Source: Lysobacter oculi
GTDB taxonomy: Bacteria > Pseudomonadota > Gammaproteobacteria > Xanthomonadales > Xanthomonadaceae
Length of the DNA stretch: 64,000 nt
Reading direction: 5' to 3'
Assembly (NCBI RefSeq): GCF_003293695.1
Contig: NZ_CP029556.1
Span: forward strand, 134,001 to 198,000
Position 1 is the first letter of the stretch. Every line of letters begins with the position of its first letter. The notes below the pieces were generated by a model, which was given only the letters and a program-made list of their open reading frames with translations, was not told the DNA's origin and did not search any database. Positions 40,888-49,164 of the stretch are shown here, piece after piece. A program made the translations under genes and the position numbers.

Positions 40888-41708
40888 GTGGCCCGCGCCG
40901 CATCGTCTGCCTGACCGAGGAGCCGACCGAAACGCTCTACGCGCTCGGCGAGCAGGACCGCATCGTCGGCATTTCCGGTTTCACCGTGCGGCCGGCGCGG
41001 GCACGCAAGGAGAAGCCGAAGGTCAGCGCCTTCACTTCGGCCAAGATCGACGAGATCCTCAAGCTGCAGCCGGATTTCGTGGTCGGCTTTTCCGATATCC
41101 AGGCCGATATCGCCGCCGAACTGGTGCGGCGCGGGGTGGAGGTGTGGATCGCCAACCATCGCGGCGTCGGCGAGATCATCGACTACGTGCGCCGGCTCGG
41201 TGCGCTGGTCGGCGTCGCCGGCAAGGCCGATGCATTCGCCGATGAACTGCAGCGCGGGCTGGACGCCATCGCCGCCGCATCCGCGCGGTTGCCGGCGCGG
41301 CCCAGGGTGTATTTCGAAGAGTGGGACGAGCCGCCGATCACCGGCATCCGCTGGGTGAGCGAGTTGATCGCCATCGCCGGTGGCGACGACATCTTCCCCG
41401 ATCGCGCCGCCGAGCCGCTGGCGAAGGGCCGGATCCTCGAAGATTCAAGCGAAGTCATCCGCCGTGCGCCCGACATCATCATCGGCAGCTGGTGCGGCAA
41501 GAAGTTCCGGCCCGACAAGGTGGCCGCGCGGCCCGGCTGGGAAGCGATCCCGGCGGTGCGTGACGGCGAGCTGCATGAGGTCAAATCCCCGCTGATCCTG
41601 CAGCCCGGCCCCGCCGCGTTGACCGATGGCGTGCGTGAACTGGCACGCATCATCCACGCATGGTCGGCGCGCCAGGCTCAGGCCCGGGTGTCGAAGGCGG
41701 GCGAGTAG
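40884..41708 (+). CDS. BtuF-like cobalamin-type binding protein without signal peptide
   Basis: A 274-residue protein with the class III substrate-binding fold (BtuF/FhuD): RRIVCLTEEPTETLYALGEQ at the N-terminus, EILKLQPDFVVGFSD and RAPDIIIGSWCGKK in the two lobes, ending in PAALTDGVRELARIIHAW. BtuF relatives bind vitamin B12 in the periplasm for an ABC transporter. Here the GTG start overlaps the previous stop and the first residues are MSGPRRIV, with no signal peptide or lipobox, and no permease or ATPase gene is adjacent. A 20-codon upstream extension also contains no signal. It may act in the cytosol. Confidence 0.8.
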   Translation: MSGPRRIVCLTEEPTETLYALGEQDRIVGISGFTVRPARARKEKPKVSAFTSAKIDEILKLQPDFVVGFSDIQADIAAELVRRGVEVWIANHRGVGEIIDYVRRLGALVGVAGKADAFADELQRGLDAIAAASARLPARPRVYFEEWDEPPITGIRWVSELIAIAGGDDIFPDRAAEPLAKGRILEDSSEVIRRAPDIIIGSWCGKKFRPDKVAARPGWEAIPAVRDGELHEVKSPLILQPGPAALTDGVRELARIIHAWSARQAQARVSKAGE

Positions 41709-42199
41709 GCGATGTCGCCCGTCGGCATTTCGCCGGCGAAAACAAGTGACTGGAAGTATTCGGCGGGCACGCCGGGCAGGCGCAGCCGCGCATCCGGCTG
41801 GAAGCCGAAGCGGGCGTAGTAGGCCGGGTCGCCCAGCACCACGCAGCCGCCGGCGTTGTTGTTGCGAAGCTGGTTGAGTACGGCTTCGACCAGCCGCACG
41901 CCGATTCCCGAACGCTGGCGGTCCGGCAGCACCGACACCGGCCCCAGCCCGAACCAGCCCAGATCGTGGCCATCGACCGTGACCGGCGAGGCGGCGGCAT
42001 GCCCGACGATGCGGCCATCGAGCAGCGCCACCTTCGATACGGTCAATTCGCCGCGTCCGCGCAGCGCAGCGACGATCAATGCCTCGGTGCCGCTGCGGTG
42101 TTCGGCGTGGCGGAAGGCGGCTTCGGTGACGGCGGCGATGGTGTCCGCATCGCCCGGCGCCTCGTCGCGCAGGACGATGGCCGATGCGGGCGCGATCAC
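41678..42199 (-). CDS. GNAT-family N-acetyltransferase
   Basis: A 173-residue acetyltransferase of the YhbS-like type. The acetyl-CoA loop is LGPVSVLPDRQRSGIGVRLV (Q/RxxGxG/A), followed by GGCVVLGDPAYYARFGF and PAEYFQSLVF typical of the group. Substrate unknown. Its ATG overlaps the DUF4426 stop by 4 bases, and its 3' end overlaps the opposing BtuF-like gene by 31 bases. Confidence 0.9.
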   Translation of the reverse strand: MIAPASAIVLRDEAPGDADTIAAVTEAAFRHAEHRSGTEALIVAALRGRGELTVSKVALLDGRIVGHAAASPVTVDGHDLGWFGLGPVSVLPDRQRSGIGVRLVEAVLNQLRNNNAGGCVVLGDPAYYARFGFQPDARLRLPGVPAEYFQSLVFAGEMPTGDIAYSPAFDTRA

Positions 42200-42690
42200 A
42201 GCGCCGGCAGGTCGCGGCTGAAGCGCATCTGCGCGGTCGAGCCGCCGCGCGCCGCGTCGATCTCGATGCGCAGCGTCGTCGGCGCCTTCGCCTGCACGCT
42301 GCCGACGAGGTCGGTCAGGCCATTGACGGTGATCGGCTTCAACGCGACCGGCGCCGGCGCGTCGGTCATGCCGCCGGCGCGGGCGTCCAGCTTGACCGCA
42401 TCGGCCGGCACGGCATTGCCTTCGGCATCGCGCAGGGTGATCAGCAGCAGCCAGCGGTCGTCGGCCTGCAGGATGCCGTACTGCCGCGCCATCGCGGCGC
42501 CGAGCGTGGCGGTGTTGACCAGCCGCGCTTCCAGGGTGATGCCGTCCAGCGTGGCGGTCGCCGCGTTGCCCGGCGCGGATTCGGTGGGCGCCACGGCCGG
42601 CACCGGCGCGGGCGCGCGGTTGCAGCCGGCCAGCGGCAGCGCGAGCGACAACAGGGCGGCGATTGCGAAGGGGCGAAGCGTCATCGTCAT
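42196..42690 (-). CDS. DUF4426 lipoprotein
   Basis: A 164-residue protein with a lipoprotein signal: LLSLALPLAGC gives a lipobox with Cys at about residue 23. The mature part matches the DUF4426 pattern (ARQYGILQADDRWLLLITLRD, then a C-terminal beta region ending RFSRDL). Function unknown; the gene often follows proC and the type IV pilus pilT/yggS region. It overlaps proC (ATGA) and the GNAT gene (ATGA), so this looks like one operon. Confidence 0.85.
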   Translation of the reverse strand: MTMTLRPFAIAALLSLALPLAGCNRAPAPVPAVAPTESAPGNAATATLDGITLEARLVNTATLGAAMARQYGILQADDRWLLLITLRDAEGNAVPADAVKLDARAGGMTDAPAPVALKPITVNGLTDLVGSVQAKAPTTLRIEIDAARGGSTAQMRFSRDLPAL

Positions 42691-43529
42691 GCCTCGTCGT
42701 TGGCGGCGGAGAGTTCGACGCCGCGCACGCGGGCGGCCTGCACGGCGCGGGCGACGATGTCGCGGAAGCCGTCGCGTTCGAAACTTTCGATGGCCGCCTG
42801 CGTGGTGCCGTTGGGCGAGGTCACCCGACGGCGCAGTTCGGCGGCCGGGGTGTCGTCGGCGGTCAGCATGCGTGCCGCGCCCAGGATCGTCTGCAGCGCC
42901 AGCGTGCGTGCGGCGTCCGGCGCCAGGCCTTCGGCGATGCCGGCATCGACCATCGTCTCGGCCAGCAGGAACACGTAGGCCGGGCCGCTGCCGGAGACCG
43001 CGGTGACCGCGTCCATCAGCGCCTCGTCGTCGATCCACACGGTCTCGCCGGCACTCTCAAGCAGGGTCCGGGCGATGTCGCGGCCGCCCGCGTCCACGGC
43101 GGCGTTGGCGTACAGCCCGGTGACGCCCGCGCCGAGCAGGGCCGGCGTGTTGGGCATGGCGCGGACCACGGCGATGCCGCCGCCCAGCCAGCGCGCGATC
43201 TGCGCCGAGGTGATGCCGGCGGCGATCGACACCACCAGCGGGCGTTGCGCCTGCGCCAGCCCGGCCAGCGCTTCGCAGACTTCGCGCAATACCTGCGGCT
43301 TGACCGCGAGCACCCAGACTTCGGCACCCGTGGCGGCCGGTGCGGCATCGTCGAACACCTGCACGTTGAAGTCGGCGTGCAGCGCGTCGCGCAGCGCGTC
43401 CACCGGCTCCGCGACGCGGATCGAAGCGACATCGCCGCCCGCCTTCACCACGCCGCCGATCAGGCTGCGCGCCATGTTGCCGCCGCCGATGAAGGCGATG
43501 GCGGGAAGCGAAGGCGTGGCGTCGGTCAT
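42687..43529 (-). CDS. proC: Pyrroline-5-carboxylate reductase
   Basis: A 280-residue NAD(P)H enzyme for the last step of proline synthesis. The Rossmann start AFIGGGNMARSLIGG, the central ARWLGGGIAVVRAMPNTPAL and the C-terminal SGSGPAYVFLLAE plus VTSPNGTTQAAIE are all present. I chose the ATG at 43529 (MTDATPSL) instead of the 22-codon upstream extension. It follows yggS by 28 bases. Confidence 0.96.
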   Translation of the reverse strand: MTDATPSLPAIAFIGGGNMARSLIGGVVKAGGDVASIRVAEPVDALRDALHADFNVQVFDDAAPAATGAEVWVLAVKPQVLREVCEALAGLAQAQRPLVVSIAAGITSAQIARWLGGGIAVVRAMPNTPALLGAGVTGLYANAAVDAGGRDIARTLLESAGETVWIDDEALMDAVTAVSGSGPAYVFLLAETMVDAGIAEGLAPDAARTLALQTILGAARMLTADDTPAAELRRRVTSPNGTTQAAIESFERDGFRDIVARAVQAARVRGVELSAANDEA

Positions 43530-43557
43530 GGCGATATGGAAGGTGGGGGATGGAGTT

Positions 43558-44259
43558 TCAGGATAGACCGTCGGCCGTTTTCGGCGGACGCGCACCGAAC
43601 AGCGCGGTGCCGATGCGGACCATCGTGCTGCCTTCGGCGATGGCCAGCGCGGCGTCGTCGCTCATGCCCATCGACAGCGTGTCCATCTGCGGGAAGTCGC
43701 CGCGCAGACGGTCGAAAAGGACGCGCATCGCATGGAAGGCGGCGCGGGCGCGGGCTTCGTCGGTGGCCGGCGCGGGAATCGCCATCAGGCCGCGCAGCGC
43801 GAGGCCGGGCTGCGCGGCGATGGCGGCACAGAGCGCGGCGGCCTCGTCGGGCGTGCAGCCGTGCTTGCTGGCTTCGTCATCCACATTCACCTGCACCAGC
43901 AGGTTGAGCGGCGGCATGGATGCAGGGCGGTGGCGGGCCAGCGCCTCGACCAGCTTCGGGCTATCCACCGACTGCACCCAGTCGAAGTGTTCCGCGACCT
44001 CGCGCGCCTTGTTCGATTGCAGGTGGCCGATCAGGTGCCATTCGATGCCGATGCCGTCGAGTTCGCGCATCTTGCCCAGTGCTTCCTGCACGTAGTTCTC
44101 GCCGAAGGCGGTCTGGCCGGCATCGTGCAGGGCGCGGATCTCGGCGCTGGTACGCATCTTGCTGACGGCCAGCAGACGCGGCATCGCGCGGCCCGCCGTG
44201 GCCGTGGCCCGGGCCAGCGATGCGCGCAATTCTTCAAGGCGTGGGGCGGGAGGCGTCAC
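43558..44259 (-). CDS. yggS: YggS/PLPBP pyridoxal phosphate homeostasis protein
   Basis: A 233-residue single-domain alanine-racemase-fold protein that carries PLP and keeps free PLP and amino-acid pools balanced. The PLP lysine is in LLAVSKMRTSAEIRAL; FGENYVQEALGKM, WHLIGHLQSNKAR and LSMGMSDDAALAIAEGSTMVRIG are the family blocks. It diverges from pilT with 81 bases between starts, the usual proteobacterial arrangement. Confidence 0.96.
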   Translation of the reverse strand: MTPPAPRLEELRASLARATATAGRAMPRLLAVSKMRTSAEIRALHDAGQTAFGENYVQEALGKMRELDGIGIEWHLIGHLQSNKAREVAEHFDWVQSVDSPKLVEALARHRPASMPPLNLLVQVNVDDEASKHGCTPDEAAALCAAIAAQPGLALRGLMAIPAPATDEARARAAFHAMRVLFDRLRGDFPQMDTLSMGMSDDAALAIAEGSTMVRIGTALFGARPPKTADGLS

Positions 44260-44340
44260 GGAGCGGGTGCCAAAGCGAACGGGATGTGGTTATTCTGCCG
44301 GTTGCAGTGGCCGGGGCGGGACCACGACACGGGGAGATAT

Positions 44341-45378
44341 ATGGATATCGCAGAACTGTTGGCTTTCTCGGTCAAGAACAAGGCATCCGACTTGCACCTC
44401 TCGGCGGGCCTGCCGCCGATGATCCGCGTCGATGGCGACGTGCGGCGCATCAACATCCCGCCGCTCGAGCACAAGACCGTGCACGGCCTGATCTACGACA
44501 TCATGTCGGACAAGCAGCGCCGCGACTTCGAGGAATTCCTCGAAACCGACTTCTCCTTCGAAATCCCGGGCCTGGCGCGCTTCCGCGTCAACGCCTTCAA
44601 CCACAACCGCGGCGCCGGTGCGGTGTTCCGTACCATTCCGTCGGAAGTGCTGACGCTCGACCAGCTCGGCTGCCCGCCGCTGTTCCGCGAGCTGGTGAAC
44701 CAGCCGCAGGGCCTGATCCTGGTGACCGGCCCGACCGGCTCGGGCAAGTCGACCACGCTGGCGGCGATGCTCGACCACATCAACAAGAACGAATACGGCC
44801 ACATCCTCTCGGTCGAGGACCCGATCGAATTCGTGCATACCTCGCAGAAGTGCCTGATCAACCAGCGCGAAGTCCACCGCGACACCCACGGCTTCAATGA
44901 GGCGCTGCGTTCGGCGCTGCGTGAAGACCCGGACTACATCCTGGTCGGCGAGTTGCGCGACCTGGAAACCATCCGCCTGGCGCTGACCGCGGCGGAAACC
45001 GGCCACCTGGTGTTCGGCACCCTGCATACGTCCAGCGCGGCCAAGACCATCGACCGCATCATCGACGTGTTCCCCGCCGGCGAGAAGCCGATGGTGCGTT
45101 CGATGCTGTCCGAGTCGCTGCGTGCGGTGATCGCGCAGGCGCTGCTGAAGAAGGTGGGCGGCGGTCGTACCGCGGCCTGGGAAATCATGGTCGGCATCCC
45201 GGCCATCCGTAACCTGATCCGCGAAGACAAGGTGGCGCAGATGTATTCGGCCATCCAGACCGGCCAGCAGTACGGAATGATGACCCTCGACCAGCACCTG
45301 CAGGACCTGGTGGCGCGCAGCCAGATCACCAAGCAGCAGGCCCGCGAATACGCGAAGGACAAGAAGCTGTTCGACTGA
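44341..45378 (+). CDS. pilT: Type IV pilus retraction ATPase PilT
   Basis: A 345-residue hexameric ATPase that powers pilus retraction. Walker A is GPTGSGKST (residues 130-138, K136); the Asp box surrounds EDPIEF, the His box is GHLVFGTLHTSSAAKTIDR. The retraction-specific AIRNLIRE motif is complete at 288-295, so the protein should be competent. The ATG at 44341 is preceded by GGGGAG. Followed after 42 bases by pilU. Confidence 0.97.
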   Translation: MDIAELLAFSVKNKASDLHLSAGLPPMIRVDGDVRRINIPPLEHKTVHGLIYDIMSDKQRRDFEEFLETDFSFEIPGLARFRVNAFNHNRGAGAVFRTIPSEVLTLDQLGCPPLFRELVNQPQGLILVTGPTGSGKSTTLAAMLDHINKNEYGHILSVEDPIEFVHTSQKCLINQREVHRDTHGFNEALRSALREDPDYILVGELRDLETIRLALTAAETGHLVFGTLHTSSAAKTIDRIIDVFPAGEKPMVRSMLSESLRAVIAQALLKKVGGGRTAAWEIMVGIPAIRNLIREDKVAQMYSAIQTGQQYGMMTLDQHLQDLVARSQITKQQAREYAKDKKLFD

Positions 45379-45420
45379 CCGGCACGCCGGCCCCCGTACG
45401 GCACACGTTGGAGTAATGCC

Positions 45421-46554
45421 ATGACCACGCCCACCGAATTCACCTCGCTGCTCAAGCTGATGGCCGCGCAGCGCGCCTCCGACCTGTTCATCACCGCCGG
45501 CATGCCGCCGTCGATGAAGGTCAACGGCAAGCTCTCGCCGGTCACCGAGGAGCCGCTCACGCCGCAGCAGAGCCGTGACCTGGTGTTGTCGGTGATGACG
45601 CCGCCGCAGCGCGAGGAGTTCGAGAAGACCCATGAGTGCAACTTCGCGATCGGGCTGTCGGGTGTGGGCCGCTTCCGTGTGTCCGCGTTCTACCAGCGCA
45701 ATCAGGTGGGCATGGTGCTGCGCCGGATCGAGACCAAGATCCCGACGGTGGAAGAACTCAGCCTGCCGCCGATCATCAAGCAGCTGGCGATGACCAAGCG
45801 CGGCATCATCCTGTTCGTCGGCGCCACCGGTACCGGCAAGACGACCTCGCTGGCGTCGATGATCGGCCACCGCAACAAGAACTCGACCGGCCACATCATC
45901 ACCATCGAGGACCCGATCGAATTCGTGCACCGCCACGAGGGCTGCATCGTCACCCAGCGCGAGGTCGGCGTGGATACCGACAGCTGGGAGAACGCGCTGA
46001 AGAACACCCTGCGCCAGGCGCCGGACGTGATCATGATCGGCGAGATCCGGACCCGCGAAGGCATGGACCATGCGATCGCCTTCGCCGAAACCGGCCACCT
46101 GGTGCTGTGCACGCTGCACGCCAACAACGCCAACCAGGCGATGGACCGCATCATCAACTTCTTCCCGGAAGACCGCCGCAACCAGTTGCTGATGGATCTT
46201 TCGCTCAACCTCAAGGGCGTGGTCGCGCAGCAGCTGGTGCCGCGTTCGGACGGCAAGGGCCGCCGGGTGGCGATGGAGATCCTGCTGGGCACGCCGCTGG
46301 TGCAGGACTACATCCGCGACGGCGAGGTCCACAAGCTGAAGGAAGTGATGAAGGACTCCACCCAGCTCGGGATGAAGACCTTCGACCAGAGCCTGTTCGA
46401 GCTCTACCAGGCCGGCGAGATCAGTTACGACGACGCGCTGCGCTACGCCGACTCGCAGAACGAGGTCCGCCTGAAGATCAAGCTGGCGCAGTCGGGCGAT
46501 GCCCGCACGCTGGCGCAGGGCATGGATGGCGTGGAAGTCGCCGAGGTCAAGTGA
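45421..46554 (+). CDS. pilU: PilT-dependent retraction ATPase PilU
   Basis: A 377-residue PilT paralogue. Walker A GATGTGKTTS (K140) and the VLCTLHANNANQAMDRI His box are intact. The position of the PilT AIRNLIRE motif reads LVQDYIRD here, as expected for PilU, which boosts but does not replace PilT-driven retraction. GGAG lies 7 bases upstream of the ATG. A GC-rich hairpin (46561-46577) without T-run follows. Confidence 0.95.
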   Translation: MTTPTEFTSLLKLMAAQRASDLFITAGMPPSMKVNGKLSPVTEEPLTPQQSRDLVLSVMTPPQREEFEKTHECNFAIGLSGVGRFRVSAFYQRNQVGMVLRRIETKIPTVEELSLPPIIKQLAMTKRGIILFVGATGTGKTTSLASMIGHRNKNSTGHIITIEDPIEFVHRHEGCIVTQREVGVDTDSWENALKNTLRQAPDVIMIGEIRTREGMDHAIAFAETGHLVLCTLHANNANQAMDRIINFFPEDRRNQLLMDLSLNLKGVVAQQLVPRSDGKGRRVAMEILLGTPLVQDYIRDGEVHKLKEVMKDSTQLGMKTFDQSLFELYQAGEISYDDALRYADSQNEVRLKIKLAQSGDARTLAQGMDGVEVAEVK

Positions 46555-46560
46555 CGGAGC

Positions 46561-46577
46561 GGGCGGCCTGGCCGCCC
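46561..46577 (+). terminator. GC-only hairpin after pilU
   Basis: GGGCGG/CCGCCC with a CCTGG loop, directly after the pilU stop. There is no T-run, so it is at best a weak or factor-dependent terminator, or an mRNA 3' stabiliser. Confidence 0.3.
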
Positions 46578-46602
46578 ATGGGCACGGCGTTAAACTGACG
46601 CC

Positions 46603-47169
46603 ATGTCCGAATCCGTTTCCCCGTTCTCGCAGCAGCTGCTGATCGCGCTGCCGGCACTGGCCGATCCCAATTTTTCCCGCAGCGTGGTGCTGATCTGCCA
46701 GCACGACGCCAATGGCGCGATGGGCATCGTGGTGAACCGCGAGTCCGAGTTCAGCGTCGGTGACCTGTTCGACCAGATCCAGGTCGAAGGCGGCGCACCC
46801 GAGTTGCGCGCGCGCCCGGTCGTCGCCGGTGGCCCGGTGCACGCCGAGCGCGGTTTCGTGCTCCACGACGGCGAGCGCGAATGGGATTCCAGCATCCGCC
46901 TGCCGAACGGCCTGTCGCTGACCACCTCGCGTGATGTGCTGGAGGCGCTGGCCGCCGGCGAAGGCCCGACACAGGCGCTGGTCGCGCTGGGTTGCGCCGG
47001 TTGGGGCCCGGGCCAGCTGGAGCAGGAGATTGCCGAGAACAGCTGGATGACCGCGCCGGCCGACGCCGACCTGCTGTTCGAACAGCCGCTGGAGCAACGC
47101 TGGCTGGCCGCGGCCGGGCGCATCGGGGTCAACCTGATGCAGATGACCCACTACAGCGGCCGTGCATGA
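46603..47169 (+). CDS. UPF0301/AlgH (YqgE) protein
   Basis: A 188-residue protein with the YqgE/AlgH signature: QLLIALPALADPNFSRSVVL, then GAMGIVVNRES, GGPVHAERGFVLHDG and LGCAGWGPGQLEQEI. AlgH was named for an alginate effect in Pseudomonas but its molecular role is unknown. It overlaps ruvX (ATGA), a conserved pairing with the YqgF nuclease. Confidence 0.93.
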   Translation: MSESVSPFSQQLLIALPALADPNFSRSVVLICQHDANGAMGIVVNRESEFSVGDLFDQIQVEGGAPELRARPVVAGGPVHAERGFVLHDGEREWDSSIRLPNGLSLTTSRDVLEALAAGEGPTQALVALGCAGWGPGQLEQEIAENSWMTAPADADLLFEQPLEQRWLAAAGRIGVNLMQMTHYSGRA

Positions 47170-47630
47170 GGCTGGATGGCACGATGCTGGCGTTCGATGT
47201 CGGTGCGCGGCGGATCGGCGTGGCCGTCGGCAGCGCGCTCGGCGCGGGCGCACGCGGCATCGCCGTGGTCGACATGCGCGATGACGTGGCCGACTGGGCG
47301 CACGTGGACAAGCTCAGGCGCGAATGGATGCCGGCCGGCTTCATCGTCGGCGACCCGATGACGCTCGACGGTGGCGATCAGTCCTCGCGGCAACGCGCGA
47401 TGCGTTTCGCGAAGGCGCTGCAGGCACGCTTCAAACTGCCGGTGCTGATGATCGACGAACGCAGCAGCAGCATCGAGGCCGCGCAGCGCTTCGCCGTGGC
47501 CCGAGCCGAAGGCCAGCGCCGCCGCCGCGATGCCGAACAACTCGACGCGGTGGCCGCCGCCGTCATCCTCGACCGCTGGATCGCGGCCCCCGCCACCGCG
47601 ACCGAACTGCCGGCCAACACGGAGTCCTGA
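47166..47630 (+). CDS. ruvX: YqgF/RuvX RNase H-fold nuclease
   Basis: A 154-residue protein with an RNase H-like fold. FDVGARRIGVAVG carries the first catalytic Asp, DERSSSIEA the Glu and DAVAAAVILDRW the C-terminal Asp. The family processes the 5' end of pre-16S rRNA and was once proposed to be a Holliday-junction resolvase. Overlaps the AlgH gene by 4 bases; pyrB starts one base after its stop. Confidence 0.94.
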   Translation: MRLDGTMLAFDVGARRIGVAVGSALGAGARGIAVVDMRDDVADWAHVDKLRREWMPAGFIVGDPMTLDGGDQSSRQRAMRFAKALQARFKLPVLMIDERSSSIEAAQRFAVARAEGQRRRRDAEQLDAVAAAVILDRWIAAPATATELPANTES

Positions 47631-47631
47631 C

Positions 47632-48540
47632 ATGCCCAAGCACCTGCTGTCCCTGCACGACCTTGACCGCGCGGAGATCGTCGCCCTGCTTGAGCGTGCC
47701 GCGCAGTTCGGTGACGGCATCGACGCACGCGACCGGCTGGCCGGCATCGGCGTGTGCACGCTGTTCTTCGAGCCTTCCACGCGCACCCGCCTGAGCTTCC
47801 AGCGCGCGGCGCAGCGGCTCGGCGCGGATGTGTTGGGCTTCGAGGCGGCGACCTCCTCCGCCACCAAGGGCGAGACCGCGCTCGACACCTTGAAGAACAT
47901 CGAGGCGATGGGCGTGCGCGGCTTCGTGGTGCGCCATCGCGAGGACGGCGCCGTGGCCGCGCTCGCCGCACAGGCCGGGCCGGATACCGCGCTGATCAAC
48001 GCCGGCGACGGCCGCCATCAACATCCCACCCAGGGCCTGCTCGACATGCTGACCATCCGCGAAGCCAAGGGCGCGGATTTCAGCGGCCTGAAGGTGGCGG
48101 TCATCGGCGACATCCGCCATTCGCGCGTGGCCCGCAGCGATCTGGTGGCCCTGTCGAAGCTCGGCGTCGGCGAGATCCGCGCCTGCGGCCCCGCCTCCCT
48201 GCTGCCAGGCGACGACACGCTGTCCGGCTGTGCGCGGGTGACCGATGACCTCGACGCCGCCCTGCGCGACGCCGATGTGGTGATGACGCTGCGCCTGCAG
48301 CGCGAACGGATGGAAGACGGGCTGGTCGCGTCGCTGGACGGCTACCACCGCGACTTCGGCATCACCACGGCACGCCTGCGTGGCGCGAAACCCGATGCCA
48401 TCGTCATGCATCCCGGCCCGATGAACCGCGGCGTGGAAATCACCGACGAGGTGGCCGATGGCCCGCAGTCGGTGATCCTGCGCCAGGTCGCCAACGGGGT
48501 GAAGGTGCGGATGGCGGTGCTGGAACGCGCGCTCGGTTGA
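47632..48540 (+). CDS. pyrB: Aspartate carbamoyltransferase catalytic chain
   Basis: A 302-residue enzyme joining carbamoyl phosphate to aspartate in pyrimidine synthesis. FFEPSTRTRLSF is the carbamoyl phosphate site; GDGRHQHPTQGLLD and MHPGPMNRGVEI are the other conserved blocks. No pyrI regulatory subunit or pyrC-like partner lies downstream, since dps follows on the other strand. The ruvX-pyrB spacing suggests co-transcription. Confidence 0.96.
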   Translation: MPKHLLSLHDLDRAEIVALLERAAQFGDGIDARDRLAGIGVCTLFFEPSTRTRLSFQRAAQRLGADVLGFEAATSSATKGETALDTLKNIEAMGVRGFVVRHREDGAVAALAAQAGPDTALINAGDGRHQHPTQGLLDMLTIREAKGADFSGLKVAVIGDIRHSRVARSDLVALSKLGVGEIRACGPASLLPGDDTLSGCARVTDDLDAALRDADVVMTLRLQRERMEDGLVASLDGYHRDFGITTARLRGAKPDAIVMHPGPMNRGVEITDEVADGPQSVILRQVANGVKVRMAVLERALG

Positions 48541-48558
48541 ACGCGCGTCCCGGTGGGA

Positions 48559-49104
48559 TCACTGCAGCAGCGAGCGCAGCATCCAGGCGTATTTCTCGTG
48601 GGTCTGCAGGCGCTGGGTGAGCAGGTCCACGCTGGGGTCGTCACCGGCGTCATCGGCCACCTTCAGCGCCTTGCGCGCGGTGCGGCAGACGGCCTCGTTG
48701 CCCACGGTCAGCTGGCGCACCATCTCGCGCCAGTCGGCGGTGTCGCCCAGGCCCGGCTCCTCGGCGATGGAACCCAGCTTCACGAATTCGGCATAGCTGC
48801 CCGGCGCGTTGTAGCCCAGTGCGCGGATGCGCTCGGCGATCTCGTCCAGCGCGGTCCATTGCTCGGTGTACTGGGTCTCGAACATGGTGTGCAGGGCGTT
48901 GAACATCGGCCCGGTCACGTTCCAGTGGAAGTTGTGGGTCTTGAGGTAGAGCGTGTAGCTGTCGGCGAGGAAATGCGAGAGCTGCTTGGCGATGGCCGCG
49001 CGTTCGGCGGTTTTCAGGCCGATGTCGATGGCCGGCGCGCCGGTCGCCGCGATGGTGGATGCGGCGGCGCTCTTGGCGGCCTTCGGGGTCTTGGATTTGC
49101 TCAT
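48559..49104 (-). CDS. dps: Dps-family ferritin-like protein
   Basis: A 181-residue iron-storing DNA-protection protein. The inter-subunit ferroxidase ligands are visible in YLKTHNFHWNVTGPMF (His) and EQWTALDEIAERIRALG (Asp, Glu). The Lys/Ala-rich N-terminal tail (MSKSKTPKAAKSAAAS) is the kind used for DNA binding in E. coli Dps. GGAGG lies 6 bases before the ATG. It converges on pyrB and diverges from hrpA. Confidence 0.95.
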   Translation of the reverse strand: MSKSKTPKAAKSAAASTIAATGAPAIDIGLKTAERAAIAKQLSHFLADSYTLYLKTHNFHWNVTGPMFNALHTMFETQYTEQWTALDEIAERIRALGYNAPGSYAEFVKLGSIAEEPGLGDTADWREMVRQLTVGNEAVCRTARKALKVADDAGDDPSVDLLTQRLQTHEKYAWMLRSLLQ

Positions 49105-49164
49105 GGGGTGCCTCCATATGATTCACGGTGACAATAGCGCCCCCTCACGCAAAGGTGAAATGGA

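Noticed and set aside
44290..47253. A 987-codon minus-strand frame across pilT, pilU and algH
   Set aside because: Spans three convincing genes in antisense, with a composition typical of shadow frames.
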